DNA of 43,642 nucleotides from Bacteroidetes bacterium HGW-Bacteroidetes-17 (GTDB lineage: Bacteria > Bacteroidota > Bacteroidia > Bacteroidales > GCA-2711565), in NCBI GenBank assembly GCA_002840985.1, contig PHDM01000030.1, positions 1 through 43,642 on the forward strand, written 5' to 3'. This document shows positions 1-6,900 of the stretch, one piece after another. The position numbers and the translations under genes were made by a program. Under the pieces are notes generated by a model. It was not told where the DNA came from, searched no databases, and saw only the letters and a program-made list of their open reading frames with translations. The number at the start of each line of letters is the position of its first letter. The first letter of the stretch is position 1.

Positions 1-705
1 CATTCGGAAATCATCCAAGCGACCTATGACTTTTTAGGTGGAATCAACCCCCAAGGGATCTGTTTAGTTGAAGGATTAGGAACTTATAACTATCTTGAGT
101 ATCACACCCATGATCATGGTGCAAAAAATCTTACGGTGGTAAGTAATAACACCGGTAGTGGCCATGTGGGACTTGCGGCATTGATCGAAAACCGGCAAGT
201 CAAAAAAATGATTTGTTCATTTCCACGCACTTTAAATTCTACAGTTTTCCCTGAATTATATCACAATGGAGAAATAGAATTGGAACTTGTGCCACAAGGT
301 ACGCTGGCAGAACGAATCAGGGCCGGTGGAGCCGGAATTCCGGCATTTTATACCCCTGCTTCGGTAAATACACCACTTGCGGAAGGTAAGGAATCCCGTA
401 TATTCAACGGTGAAACTTATGTTATGGAATATGGCATCAGAGCTGATTTTTCGTTGGTAAAATGTAAAGCTGCCGACCGTTACGGAAATCTGATCTATAA
501 TAAAACTGCCCGAAATTTTGGTCCTATTATGTGCACGGCAGCCGAAGTCACCATTGTTCAGGCAAAAAAAATTGTCGAATTGGGCGACCTGGATCCTGAA
601 TGTGTCGTAACCCCGGGCGTTTTTGTAAAAAGAGTAGTTGAAGTAACAAACCCTGCTGAAGAATCCAAACTGGTTAAAGAAGATAGGAGGTATCCATGGC
701 AATAA
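1..705 (+). CDS. pcaI: 3-oxoacid (3-oxoadipate-type) CoA-transferase subunit A, 5' partial
   Basis: The reading frame is open from base 1, so the start lies outside the window; the GTG at 136 used by the ORF track sits inside the conserved part and is not the start. The product is the alpha subunit of a SCOT-family CoA-transferase, which moves CoA from succinyl-CoA to a 3-oxoacid. Visible family features are the VVSNNTGSGHVGLAAL stretch, MICSFPR, LVPQGTLAERIRAGGAGIPA and the ARNFGPIM region near the C-terminus. These resemble pseudomonad PcaI (3-oxoadipate) more than AtoD (acetoacetate), from memory of those sequences. It overlaps pcaJ by 10 bases, so the two subunits are probably translationally coupled. 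Family assignment is firm; the exact 3-oxoacid is inferred from the PcaF-like thiolase downstream. Confidence 0.88.
   Translation, partial: HSEIIQATYDFLGGINPQGICLVEGLGTYNYLEYHTHDHGAKNLTVVSNNTGSGHVGLAALIENRQVKKMICSFPRTLNSTVFPELYHNGEIELELVPQGTLAERIRAGGAGIPAFYTPASVNTPLAEGKESRIFNGETYVMEYGIRADFSLVKCKAADRYGNLIYNKTARNFGPIMCTAAEVTIVQAKKIVELGDLDPECVVTPGVFVKRVVEVTNPAEESKLVKEDRRYPWQ
685..690 (+). promoter_or_regulatory. Strong Shine-Dalgarno sequence for pcaJ
   Basis: A perfect AGGAGG lies 5 bases before the pcaJ ATG at 696, inside the last codons of pcaI. Most starts in this window have no purine-rich Shine-Dalgarno box, which is usual for Bacteroidota, so this one stands out and fixes the pcaJ start. 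Confidence 0.75.
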
Positions 706-1358
706 ATGAAAATATTAATGGTTGGGACCGAAACCAAATGGCACAAAAAGTTGCATTGGACATTCCGGATGGATCCTATGTAAATCTTGGAATTGGGATT
801 CCTGAATTGGTTGCAGGTTTTGTTCCTGAAGGACGTGAGTTTATTTATCATACCGAGAATGGTTTGCTCGGAATGGGACCTGCTCCCGAAAAAGGCTATG
901 AAGATCTTGAATTAATTAATGCAGGAAAAAAACATGTTACGAGTATTCCAGGTGCATGCTATTTTCATCATGCAGATAGTTTTACCATGATACGCGGAGG
1001 CCATATTGATGTATGTGTGCTTGGTGCGATGCAGGTATCCGGAGATGGTGATTTGGCAAATTGGTCGACCGGCGAACCCGGAGCAATCCCTGCTGTTGGC
1101 GGAGCCATGGATCTGATAGCCGGAGTAAAAACGATTTTCGTGATTACCCAACATAATACAAAAACGGGTGAGCCTAAAATAGTGAATGAATGTACTTATC
1201 CACTCACCGGTAAAAAAGTTGTCGATACAATTTATACCGACCTCGCTATCATTGATGTTAAAAAGGAGGGCCTTTACGTGAGGGAGCTTGCACCCGGAGT
1301 AAGTTTTGAATATTTGCAGGAGAATACAGGAGCCAAACTACTTCAGTATTCTAAATAG
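696..1358 (+). CDS. pcaJ: 3-oxoacid (3-oxoadipate-type) CoA-transferase subunit B
   Basis: Beta subunit of the same SCOT-family CoA-transferase; 220 residues, the normal length. The catalytic glutamate is expected at E54 in HTENGLLGMGP, where the acyl-CoA forms a glutamyl thioester. Other family signatures are YVNLGIGIPELV near the N-terminus, the FHHADSF/MIRGGH region and PAVGGAMDL. The sequence follows PcaJ closely through the ECTYPLTG segment. With PcaI it would activate 3-oxoadipate (or a related 3-oxoacid) to its CoA ester for cleavage by the thiolase at 2786. The start is supported by AGGAGG at 685-690 and the overlap with pcaI. Family and subunit are certain; substrate is likely but not proven. 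Confidence 0.9.
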   Translation: MAINENINGWDRNQMAQKVALDIPDGSYVNLGIGIPELVAGFVPEGREFIYHTENGLLGMGPAPEKGYEDLELINAGKKHVTSIPGACYFHHADSFTMIRGGHIDVCVLGAMQVSGDGDLANWSTGEPGAIPAVGGAMDLIAGVKTIFVITQHNTKTGEPKIVNECTYPLTGKKVVDTIYTDLAIIDVKKEGLYVRELAPGVSFEYLQENTGAKLLQYSK

Positions 1359-1390
1359 TAAATTTGTGACATAGTTAATAATTAGTGAGG

Positions 1391-1407
1391 TTCCGGTTCT
1401 GCCGGAA
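1391..1407 (+). other. Small hairpin before the aminotransferase start
   Basis: TTCCGG and CCGGAA form a perfect 6-bp stem with a TTCTG loop, ending 8 bases before the ATG at 1416. No T-run follows, so it is not an intrinsic terminator. It could stabilise the downstream part of the operon mRNA or affect initiation. Confidence 0.4.
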
Positions 1408-1415
1408 ATAAAAAT

Positions 1416-2768
1416 ATGGATACTCATATCCTTGACTCAAAAGAGCAAAGAAGAACAAGTGAAGAAATCTATCAGCAAGCTTGTAATGTACTTCCGGGGG
1501 GCGTAAGTCGAAATACGGTTTTTCGAAAACCCTATCCAAATTATGCTGCGACTGCCTCCGGGATTCATGTTACAGATATCGATGGTGTGCAACGGATTGA
1601 TTTTGCCAATAATATGGCATCGTTAATTCATGGCCATGCACATCCGGCAATTGTAAGTGCCGTTATCGAACAACTTTATAAAGGAACTGCTTACACTTTG
1701 GCTTCTGAAATTGAAGTCAAATATGCTCAATTATTATGTGACCGCTCGGTTGGATTTGAAAAAATCCGATTCGTAAATTCCGGTACCGAGGCAGTTATGA
1801 CGATGATTAAAGCTTCAAGAGCTTTTACCGGACGGCCAAAAATCGCTAAAGCCGAAGGGGCGTATCACGGCACCTATGATTTTGCTGAAATCAGCCAAAC
1901 TGCGAACCCTACAAATTGGGGAGATCTCGATCACCCAAATAGTGTTCCGCTTGCAAACGGAACGCCTCAGGGTGTTTTAAATGATGTAATTATTTTCCCG
2001 TACAACGATATTGAAAGAACCATTGCAATTTTAAATCAGCAGGCCGATCAGATTGCCTGTGTGTTGATCGATCCGGTACCTCACCGCATTGGTTTACTGC
2101 AGGGTACGAACGAATTTATTGAGGCACTTTATAAATGGACCCGTGAAAACGGTGCTTTATTGGTGTTTGATGAGGTCGTGACTTTCCGTGTGAATTATGG
2201 GGGTACTCAGGATAATTTTAAGGTCAAACCCGATCTTACGGCATTGGGTAAAATAATTGGTGGAGGATTTCCTGTGGGTGCACTTGCCGGTCGTTCAGAT
2301 GTGATGAAAGTTCTTGATCCCCGCGAAAGCAAACTTTTATTTCCTCATTCAGGCACTTTTTCAGCCAATCCAATAACAATGACTGCAGGTTATGCTGCCA
2401 TGAGTTTATTCGATAAGGAAGCAGTGCTAAAACTAAATGCTTTAACTCAAAAGGCGATTGATCAAATTCAGGAAGCCATTAAAATTGCAGATGTTCCGGT
2501 TTGTATTACCGGAGCCGGATCAATGTTCCGGATTCATCTTAAACCCAAAGCTCCAACAACTTACCGTGAGGCTTATCAAACAAAAGAAGAAACTGCTTTG
2601 GTGAACGAATTGCTAGATCATCTTTACTTCAAGGAAAACTTAATCATGATCAATACCTGTGCCTGCATGTTTTCGACTGTTCTGACACAACATGAGGTAA
2701 ATAAATTGGCCGAGGCTTTATTAAATGGATTCAGAATTATAAAGCCTAAACTTGAAAAATTATTTTAA
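1416..2768 (+). CDS. Class III PLP-dependent aminotransferase (HemL / beta-amino-acid aminotransferase-like)
   Basis: 450-residue fold-type I, class III aminotransferase. The PLP Schiff-base lysine is K279 in LTALGKIIGGGFPVGA and the pyridine-nitrogen aspartate is D252 in LVFDEV; the phosphate-cup region is FVNSGTEAV. Overall order resembles glutamate-1-semialdehyde aminomutase, but the usual DEVMTGFR segment reads DEVVTFRV and the HSGTFSANPITM segment resembles GSAM-like beta-amino-acid aminotransferases such as the Variovorax enzyme. It lies between the two halves of a 3-oxoacid degradation module (PcaIJ before, PcaF-like thiolase 17 bases after), not near tetrapyrrole genes. I infer a catabolic transaminase converting a beta-amino acid to a 3-oxoacid; a misannotation as hemL is easy. 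Substrate unknown. Confidence 0.82.
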   Translation: MDTHILDSKEQRRTSEEIYQQACNVLPGGVSRNTVFRKPYPNYAATASGIHVTDIDGVQRIDFANNMASLIHGHAHPAIVSAVIEQLYKGTAYTLASEIEVKYAQLLCDRSVGFEKIRFVNSGTEAVMTMIKASRAFTGRPKIAKAEGAYHGTYDFAEISQTANPTNWGDLDHPNSVPLANGTPQGVLNDVIIFPYNDIERTIAILNQQADQIACVLIDPVPHRIGLLQGTNEFIEALYKWTRENGALLVFDEVVTFRVNYGGTQDNFKVKPDLTALGKIIGGGFPVGALAGRSDVMKVLDPRESKLLFPHSGTFSANPITMTAGYAAMSLFDKEAVLKLNALTQKAIDQIQEAIKIADVPVCITGAGSMFRIHLKPKAPTTYREAYQTKEETALVNELLDHLYFKENLIMINTCACMFSTVLTQHEVNKLAEALLNGFRIIKPKLEKLF

Positions 2769-2785
2769 ACCATAAAAACTAAGTT

Positions 2786-3988
2786 ATGACCGAAGTGTAT
2801 ATCTGTGACGCAATCAGAACTCCAGTAGGCCGATATGGCGGAGCTCTTTCATCTGTAAGGGCTGATGATCTTGCTGCAATTCCACTAAAAGCATTGATGG
2901 AAAGAAATCCAAATTTGGATTGGCTGGCTGTTGATGATGTAATTTTGGGATGTGCGAACCAGGCAGGCGAGGATAATAGGAATGTTGCACGGATGGCGCT
3001 TTTGTTGGCAGGGTATTCAGAAACCATTTCCGGAACAACAATGAATCGACTTTGTGGTTCTGGGATGGATGCCATTGGCACGGCTGCCAGAGCCATCAGA
3101 GCAGGAGAAGCGGAATTGATTATTGCAGGTGGAGTCGAAAGTATGTCGCGTGCCCCATTTGTAATGGGAAAAGCCGAAAGTGAATTCTCAAGGGAACAGA
3201 AATTTTATGATACTACCATGGGCTGGCGTTTCATTAACAAAGCCCTTGATAAAAAATATGGTACTGAATCTATGATTCATACCGCTGAAAACATTGCAAA
3301 AGATTTCAATATCAGTCGCGAAGATCAGGATAAATTTGCCCAATGGAGTCAGGAGAAAGCTGCAAAAGCACAAGCCGATGGGTCAATGGCCAGGGAAATC
3401 ATTTCCGTTATAATTCCTCAACGTAAGGGAGATCCAATTGTTGTAAGCAAAGATGAACATCCACGTTTATCAAGTTTGGAGAAGATGGCATCCTTGAAGC
3501 CTGTTCTGGGTCCCGACTGTGTTGTTACAGCCGGAAATGCTTCAGGGATTAACGATGGTGCGGCCGCATTAATTATTGCTTCCGAAAAAGCAGTAAATAA
3601 GTATAATTTAAAGCCGATTGCCAGAATTCTTGGAATGAAAACTGCCGGTGTTCTTCCCCGGATTATGGGAATGGGACCGGTTCCTGCTACCAACAAACTG
3701 TTAAAGCATCTTGGCTTAACCCTTAATGATATGGATCTTATTGAATTGAATGAAGCTTTCGCAGCACAGGCTTTAGCTTGCTGCCGCGAACTTGGTTTGG
3801 CTCACAATGACCCACGAATAAACCCACAAGGCGGGGCAATCGCGTTGGGACATCCTTTAGGAATGAGTGGTGCAAGGTTGATAACAACAGCCGTTTATCA
3901 GATGCAAAATTCAGATGCGAAAAAAGCACTTTGTACGATGTGTATTGGTGTTGGACAGGGTATAGCTGTAGTACTTGAGAAAGTATAG
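2786..3988 (+). CDS. pcaF: 3-oxoadipyl-CoA / acetyl-CoA acetyltransferase (thiolase)
   Basis: 400-residue degradative thiolase. It cleaves a 3-oxoacyl-CoA with free CoA, releasing acetyl-CoA. Catalytic residues visible are C90 in MNRLCGSGMDAIG (acylated cysteine), H356 in GGAIALGHPLGMSGAR and C386 in CTMCIGVGQG. The N-terminal half (RTPVGRYGGALSSVRADDL, CANQAGEDNRNVARMALLLAG, ESMSRAPFVMGKAES) follows PcaF/PaaJ 3-oxoadipyl-CoA thiolases closely, better than generic AtoB. It is the last gene of the operon, with a terminator 33 bases downstream. With PcaIJ the expected net result is 3-oxoadipate to succinyl-CoA plus acetyl-CoA. Thiolase is certain; the PcaF subtype is likely. Confidence 0.88.
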   Translation: MTEVYICDAIRTPVGRYGGALSSVRADDLAAIPLKALMERNPNLDWLAVDDVILGCANQAGEDNRNVARMALLLAGYSETISGTTMNRLCGSGMDAIGTAARAIRAGEAELIIAGGVESMSRAPFVMGKAESEFSREQKFYDTTMGWRFINKALDKKYGTESMIHTAENIAKDFNISREDQDKFAQWSQEKAAKAQADGSMAREIISVIIPQRKGDPIVVSKDEHPRLSSLEKMASLKPVLGPDCVVTAGNASGINDGAAALIIASEKAVNKYNLKPIARILGMKTAGVLPRIMGMGPVPATNKLLKHLGLTLNDMDLIELNEAFAAQALACCRELGLAHNDPRINPQGGAIALGHPLGMSGARLITTAVYQMQNSDAKKALCTMCIGVGQGIAVVLEKV

Positions 3989-4020
3989 TACAATCTGCAA
4001 AACAATAAAATTATTTATAA

Positions 4021-4051
4021 AAAAAGCTGCCCTGATTTAGGCAGCTTTTTT
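4021..4051 (+). terminator. Intrinsic terminator after the pca-like operon
   Basis: AAAAAGCTGCC and GGCAGCTTTTT make an 11-bp stem around an 8-base loop, and the stem runs into a T tract. It lies 33 bases after the thiolase stop. Bases 3989-4020 hold nothing else recognisable. Confidence 0.9.
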
Positions 4052-4109
4052 GTTATACCAATTGTTAATTAAAATACGCCTTATGTACATTTTGATATTA
4101 CAATGGTTA

Positions 4110-4181
4110 ATGCCGACGCTAGTTCAAAGTGGCTTTAAGAATAAAATGAATTAAAGGCGCATTTTGAACTGCATTCGGTAT
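4110..4181. repeat. Imperfect long inverted repeat (REP/MITE-like)
   Basis: The 428-base gap between the thiolase and the permease gene holds this dyad. The left arm, about 4110-4138, and the right arm, about 4151-4181, are imperfect reverse complements: TTAAAG, TTTGAACT and TCGGNATT cores are shared. They are separated by about 12 bases. Outside the arms, TGTACATTTT at 4084 and GGTACATTTT at 4186 lie in the same orientation. No ORF is inside. It could be a mobile non-coding repeat or a degraded palindromic element. The rest of the gap, up to the sigma-54 promoter at 4358, shows only AT-rich sequence and a TTACAATTGTAA palindrome near 4289. Confidence 0.5.
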
Positions 4182-4357
4182 TAGTGGTACATTTTTTTTA
4201 TCATTAATGCGTAAACTCATTTTTATTAATCACAATTACAGCAATTGTTTAAACTGTTCTATTCTATAATTTTATTGTACCGAAATGAAACAACTTACAA
4301 TTGTAATACAGCCTTCATATATGTATAATAGGCAGATAAACAGACATATAAATCGAA

Positions 4358-4373
4358 TGGCACATGGTTTGCA
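4358..4373 (+). promoter_or_regulatory. Sigma-54 (RpoN) promoter for the lone FtsX-like permease
   Basis: TGGCACATGGTTTGCA matches the -24/-12 consensus TGGCAC-N5-TTGC with all conserved positions and exactly 10 bases between GG and GC. Transcription would start near 4384, leaving a leader of about 33 bases to the ATG at 4417. No convincing TAnnTTTG box competes for this start. Confidence 0.78.
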
Positions 4374-4416
4374 AAATGCTTAAATTACAAATTAGAAATC
4401 TTGAAAGAATATAGGA

Positions 4417-6819
4417 ATGTTTAAAAATTATTTAACCTCAGCTTTGCGAAATTTAATTAGAAATAAATCTTTTTCTATCATTAATATTTTAGGACTTACA
4501 ATCGGAATCACTACATGCATCATGATTTTTTTGTTTGTTTTTGATGAACTGCGGTATGGACAAGAACATCCTGAAAAAGAAAATATATACAGAATTTTAC
4601 GCGGAAGAGATGATTGGTCAGTTATCACACCAATGAAATTACTGCCTGTACTTATTGAAAATATCCCAGCTATTGAATCTACAGCGAGGTTAAAGAAAAT
4701 GAGCAGCGTTGTAACCTTTGAGAATGATTTTTATAATGAAAACGAAGTTTTATATGCTGATACCAACTTCCTGGAATTTTTCGATTGTGATTTATTAATT
4801 GGCGATAGAAAAACCGCTTTAAACAAACCTAATTCAATTATCCTTACAGAAGAAATGGTTCGCAAGTATTTTGGCAATCAAGATCCCATGGGAATGGTTC
4901 TAAAAATTGATAATGAAGTTCCGGTAATTGTAAGTGGGGTTTTGAAGGAAAGTCCAAAATTCAGGCCATTTGCGTTAGATTTTTTAATTAATATTGAAGT
5001 ACTTAGATATAACAATTCTGGCGCTTTTACCAATTGGGATAATAATTCTTTTCAATCATACGTGCGATTGAATGAAAAGGCTAATGCTGAGGTCGTGGCA
5101 GAATCGATTCCTGAATTTGTGGCAAAAGCACGTGGTTGGGATAAAATAGGATATGCAAGATATCGTCTGCAACCTTACACAAATATTCATTTGCATTCAA
5201 AAAATTTGGGTTGGGATAATTTTAGCAGAGGGGATGCGACTAACGTTTTTAGTTTTTTAGGCGTCGCCATTTTAGTTTTGGTATTGGCTTGTTTTAACTA
5301 TACAAACTTGTCGACTGCCCAAGCTGCAAGAAGGGCAAAAGAAATTGGTCTCCGTAAAACCGTTGGAGCTTCAAAGTGGCAATTGATCATTCAGTTCTTA
5401 TTTGAAGTTTTTATTTTAGTCTGTAGCTCGGTCATCTTTTCTTTAATCCTTGTTGAGATGTTAATGCCATGGTTTAATCAGTTAACAAATAAAACTTTAT
5501 CGCTTTACGCATTAAATCCAGTAGTTATAATACTTTCAATTATGCTTTTCATCAGTTTTGTTTCACTGATGGCAGGTTTTTATCCGGCTTTTGTATTGTC
5601 AGGTTACCAACCCATCAAAGTATTAAAAGGTAGTGGCTCAGCAGGACTCGAAGTTATGAAAGGTGGAGGTATTGCTATTCGTTTCCGACAAATAATGATT
5701 GTGTTTCAGCTTGCAAGTTCTGTAGCCTTAATTATAATAGCTGTCCTCATAAAAAATCAAATTGATTTTGCAGGGAATAAGGATTTAGGTATGCAGCCAA
5801 ACCAGCTACTTGTATTAAATAATATTCGGGCAGATGGAATGCAACAGCGTTATGATAATTTAAAAGCTGATTTGAGTCAATATCCTGAAATTATTAAAAT
5901 TAGTGGAGCATTCAATGTGCCTGGAGAGGATCTTAATAATTGGTGTACACTGCGATTACGAGCTGCTGATAATAAAAGTAATATTAGTAGTGCATATATG
6001 TTTATTGATGAAGGTTATTTTGATTTAATCGGTGCAAAGATCCTAAAAGGGAGGACATTCATGAGCAATAGTGCTTATGAAGATGTCAACTCGTGTATTA
6101 TCAATGAAACTACTGCCAGAATGTTGAATATTTATGATGATCCCATTGGACAGCAAGTATTTGGATTTTTTGATGATACAGTTCGAACGGTAGTTGGAAT
6201 GGTGAATGACATCCATTACAAATCACTACATGAAGGGGTTCCACCCGTGGTTTATAGGTCGGGCGATGAATATCCGCCTTATTTTTACCGGTTAGTAATG
6301 AGAATTGACAGTAAAAATATATCTAAAACCATTAGTCTAATTGAGGATGTTTGGGAAAAACATGAACCTAATTGGCCTGCTCAAATACGACTTATTGATA
6401 AGGAATTTGAAAATATGTATTTAACAGAAAAAAAAGTCTCGAAACTGATCAGTCTCTTTACATTGCTGGCTATTTCCATATCCTTACTTGGCTTATTTGG
6501 CTTAATCGCTTTTGTTGCCATATCGCGGAGAAAAGAAATAGGTATCCGTAAAACGCTTGGAGCTTCAATGTTAAACATTGTGATGACAATTGGTAAAGAA
6601 TTTATTTTTTTAACTATGGTTGCCAATTTAGTAGCTTGGCCGATTATTTATTTCATCTCTATCAGATGGTTGGACAATTTTACCGAAAGTGTATCTATAA
6701 ACTTCTTGTGGTATCCTTTGTCAGGTCTTATTGTGTTATGGATTGTTCTAATTATTGTAGTCTATCATTCAATTCATACAGCAAATCAGAATCCGGTTAT
6801 AGCCTTAAAGTATGAGTAA
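4417..6819 (+). CDS. FtsX/MacB-type ABC transporter permease-like protein
   Basis: 800 residues with two copies of the MacB-type layout: an N-terminal membrane helix (about 20-42), a large periplasmic MacB_PCD-like region, three helices of the FtsX domain (about 280-430), then a second periplasmic region and a second FtsX domain (about 675-790). The cytoplasmic coupling motifs KEIGLRKTVGAS and KEIGIRKTLGAS precede the FtsX helices, and the protein ends NPVIALKYE, as is usual for this family. No ATPase, adaptor or TolC gene is adjacent, so its partner must be elsewhere if it works as a transporter. It is transcribed alone from a predicted sigma-54 promoter and ends at a strong terminator. It is related to the tandem permeases at 28728-33551. 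Substrate unknown; such proteins act in efflux or mechanotransmission. Confidence 0.85.
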   Translation: MFKNYLTSALRNLIRNKSFSIINILGLTIGITTCIMIFLFVFDELRYGQEHPEKENIYRILRGRDDWSVITPMKLLPVLIENIPAIESTARLKKMSSVVTFENDFYNENEVLYADTNFLEFFDCDLLIGDRKTALNKPNSIILTEEMVRKYFGNQDPMGMVLKIDNEVPVIVSGVLKESPKFRPFALDFLINIEVLRYNNSGAFTNWDNNSFQSYVRLNEKANAEVVAESIPEFVAKARGWDKIGYARYRLQPYTNIHLHSKNLGWDNFSRGDATNVFSFLGVAILVLVLACFNYTNLSTAQAARRAKEIGLRKTVGASKWQLIIQFLFEVFILVCSSVIFSLILVEMLMPWFNQLTNKTLSLYALNPVVIILSIMLFISFVSLMAGFYPAFVLSGYQPIKVLKGSGSAGLEVMKGGGIAIRFRQIMIVFQLASSVALIIIAVLIKNQIDFAGNKDLGMQPNQLLVLNNIRADGMQQRYDNLKADLSQYPEIIKISGAFNVPGEDLNNWCTLRLRAADNKSNISSAYMFIDEGYFDLIGAKILKGRTFMSNSAYEDVNSCIINETTARMLNIYDDPIGQQVFGFFDDTVRTVVGMVNDIHYKSLHEGVPPVVYRSGDEYPPYFYRLVMRIDSKNISKTISLIEDVWEKHEPNWPAQIRLIDKEFENMYLTEKKVSKLISLFTLLAISISLLGLFGLIAFVAISRRKEIGIRKTLGASMLNIVMTIGKEFIFLTMVANLVAWPIIYFISIRWLDNFTESVSINFLWYPLSGLIVLWIVLIIVVYHSIHTANQNPVIALKYE

Positions 6820-6844
6820 TAATTGCTCATAATTCAAAGAAAAG

Positions 6845-6882
6845 AAAAACGCAGCTTTCCGATACGAAAAGCTGCGTTTTTT
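6845..6882. terminator. Bidirectional intrinsic terminator
   Basis: AAAAACGCAGCTTT pairs with AAAGCTGCGTTTTT around a short loop. It has T tracts in both directions and lies between convergent genes (permease stop at 6819, peptidase stop at 6901), so it can serve both. Confidence 0.92.
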
Positions 6883-6900
6883 AATCTGAGAATTTAAATG

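Noticed and set aside
256-702. Antisense ORF of 148 residues over pcaI
   Set aside because: A shadow of a well-conserved gene, with no recognisable domain; the same holds for the other antisense and out-of-frame ORFs such as 15007-15393, 37572-37991 and 34... -region shadows.
136-705. GTG at 136 as the start of the CoA-transferase A subunit
   Set aside because: The frame is open to base 1 and the residues before 136 continue the protein; the gene is cut by the window edge.
1388-1403. GG-N10-GC spacing before the aminotransferase gene, as in a sigma-54 promoter
   Set aside because: The flanking bases do not fit TGGCAC or TTGC, and the GG and GC belong to the TTCCGG/CCGGAA hairpin inside an operon.
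1416-2768. Calling the aminotransferase hemL (glutamate-1-semialdehyde aminomutase)
   Set aside because: Its neighbours are all 3-oxoacid catabolism genes and the DEVMTGFR segment is altered; kept as class III aminotransferase of unknown substrate.
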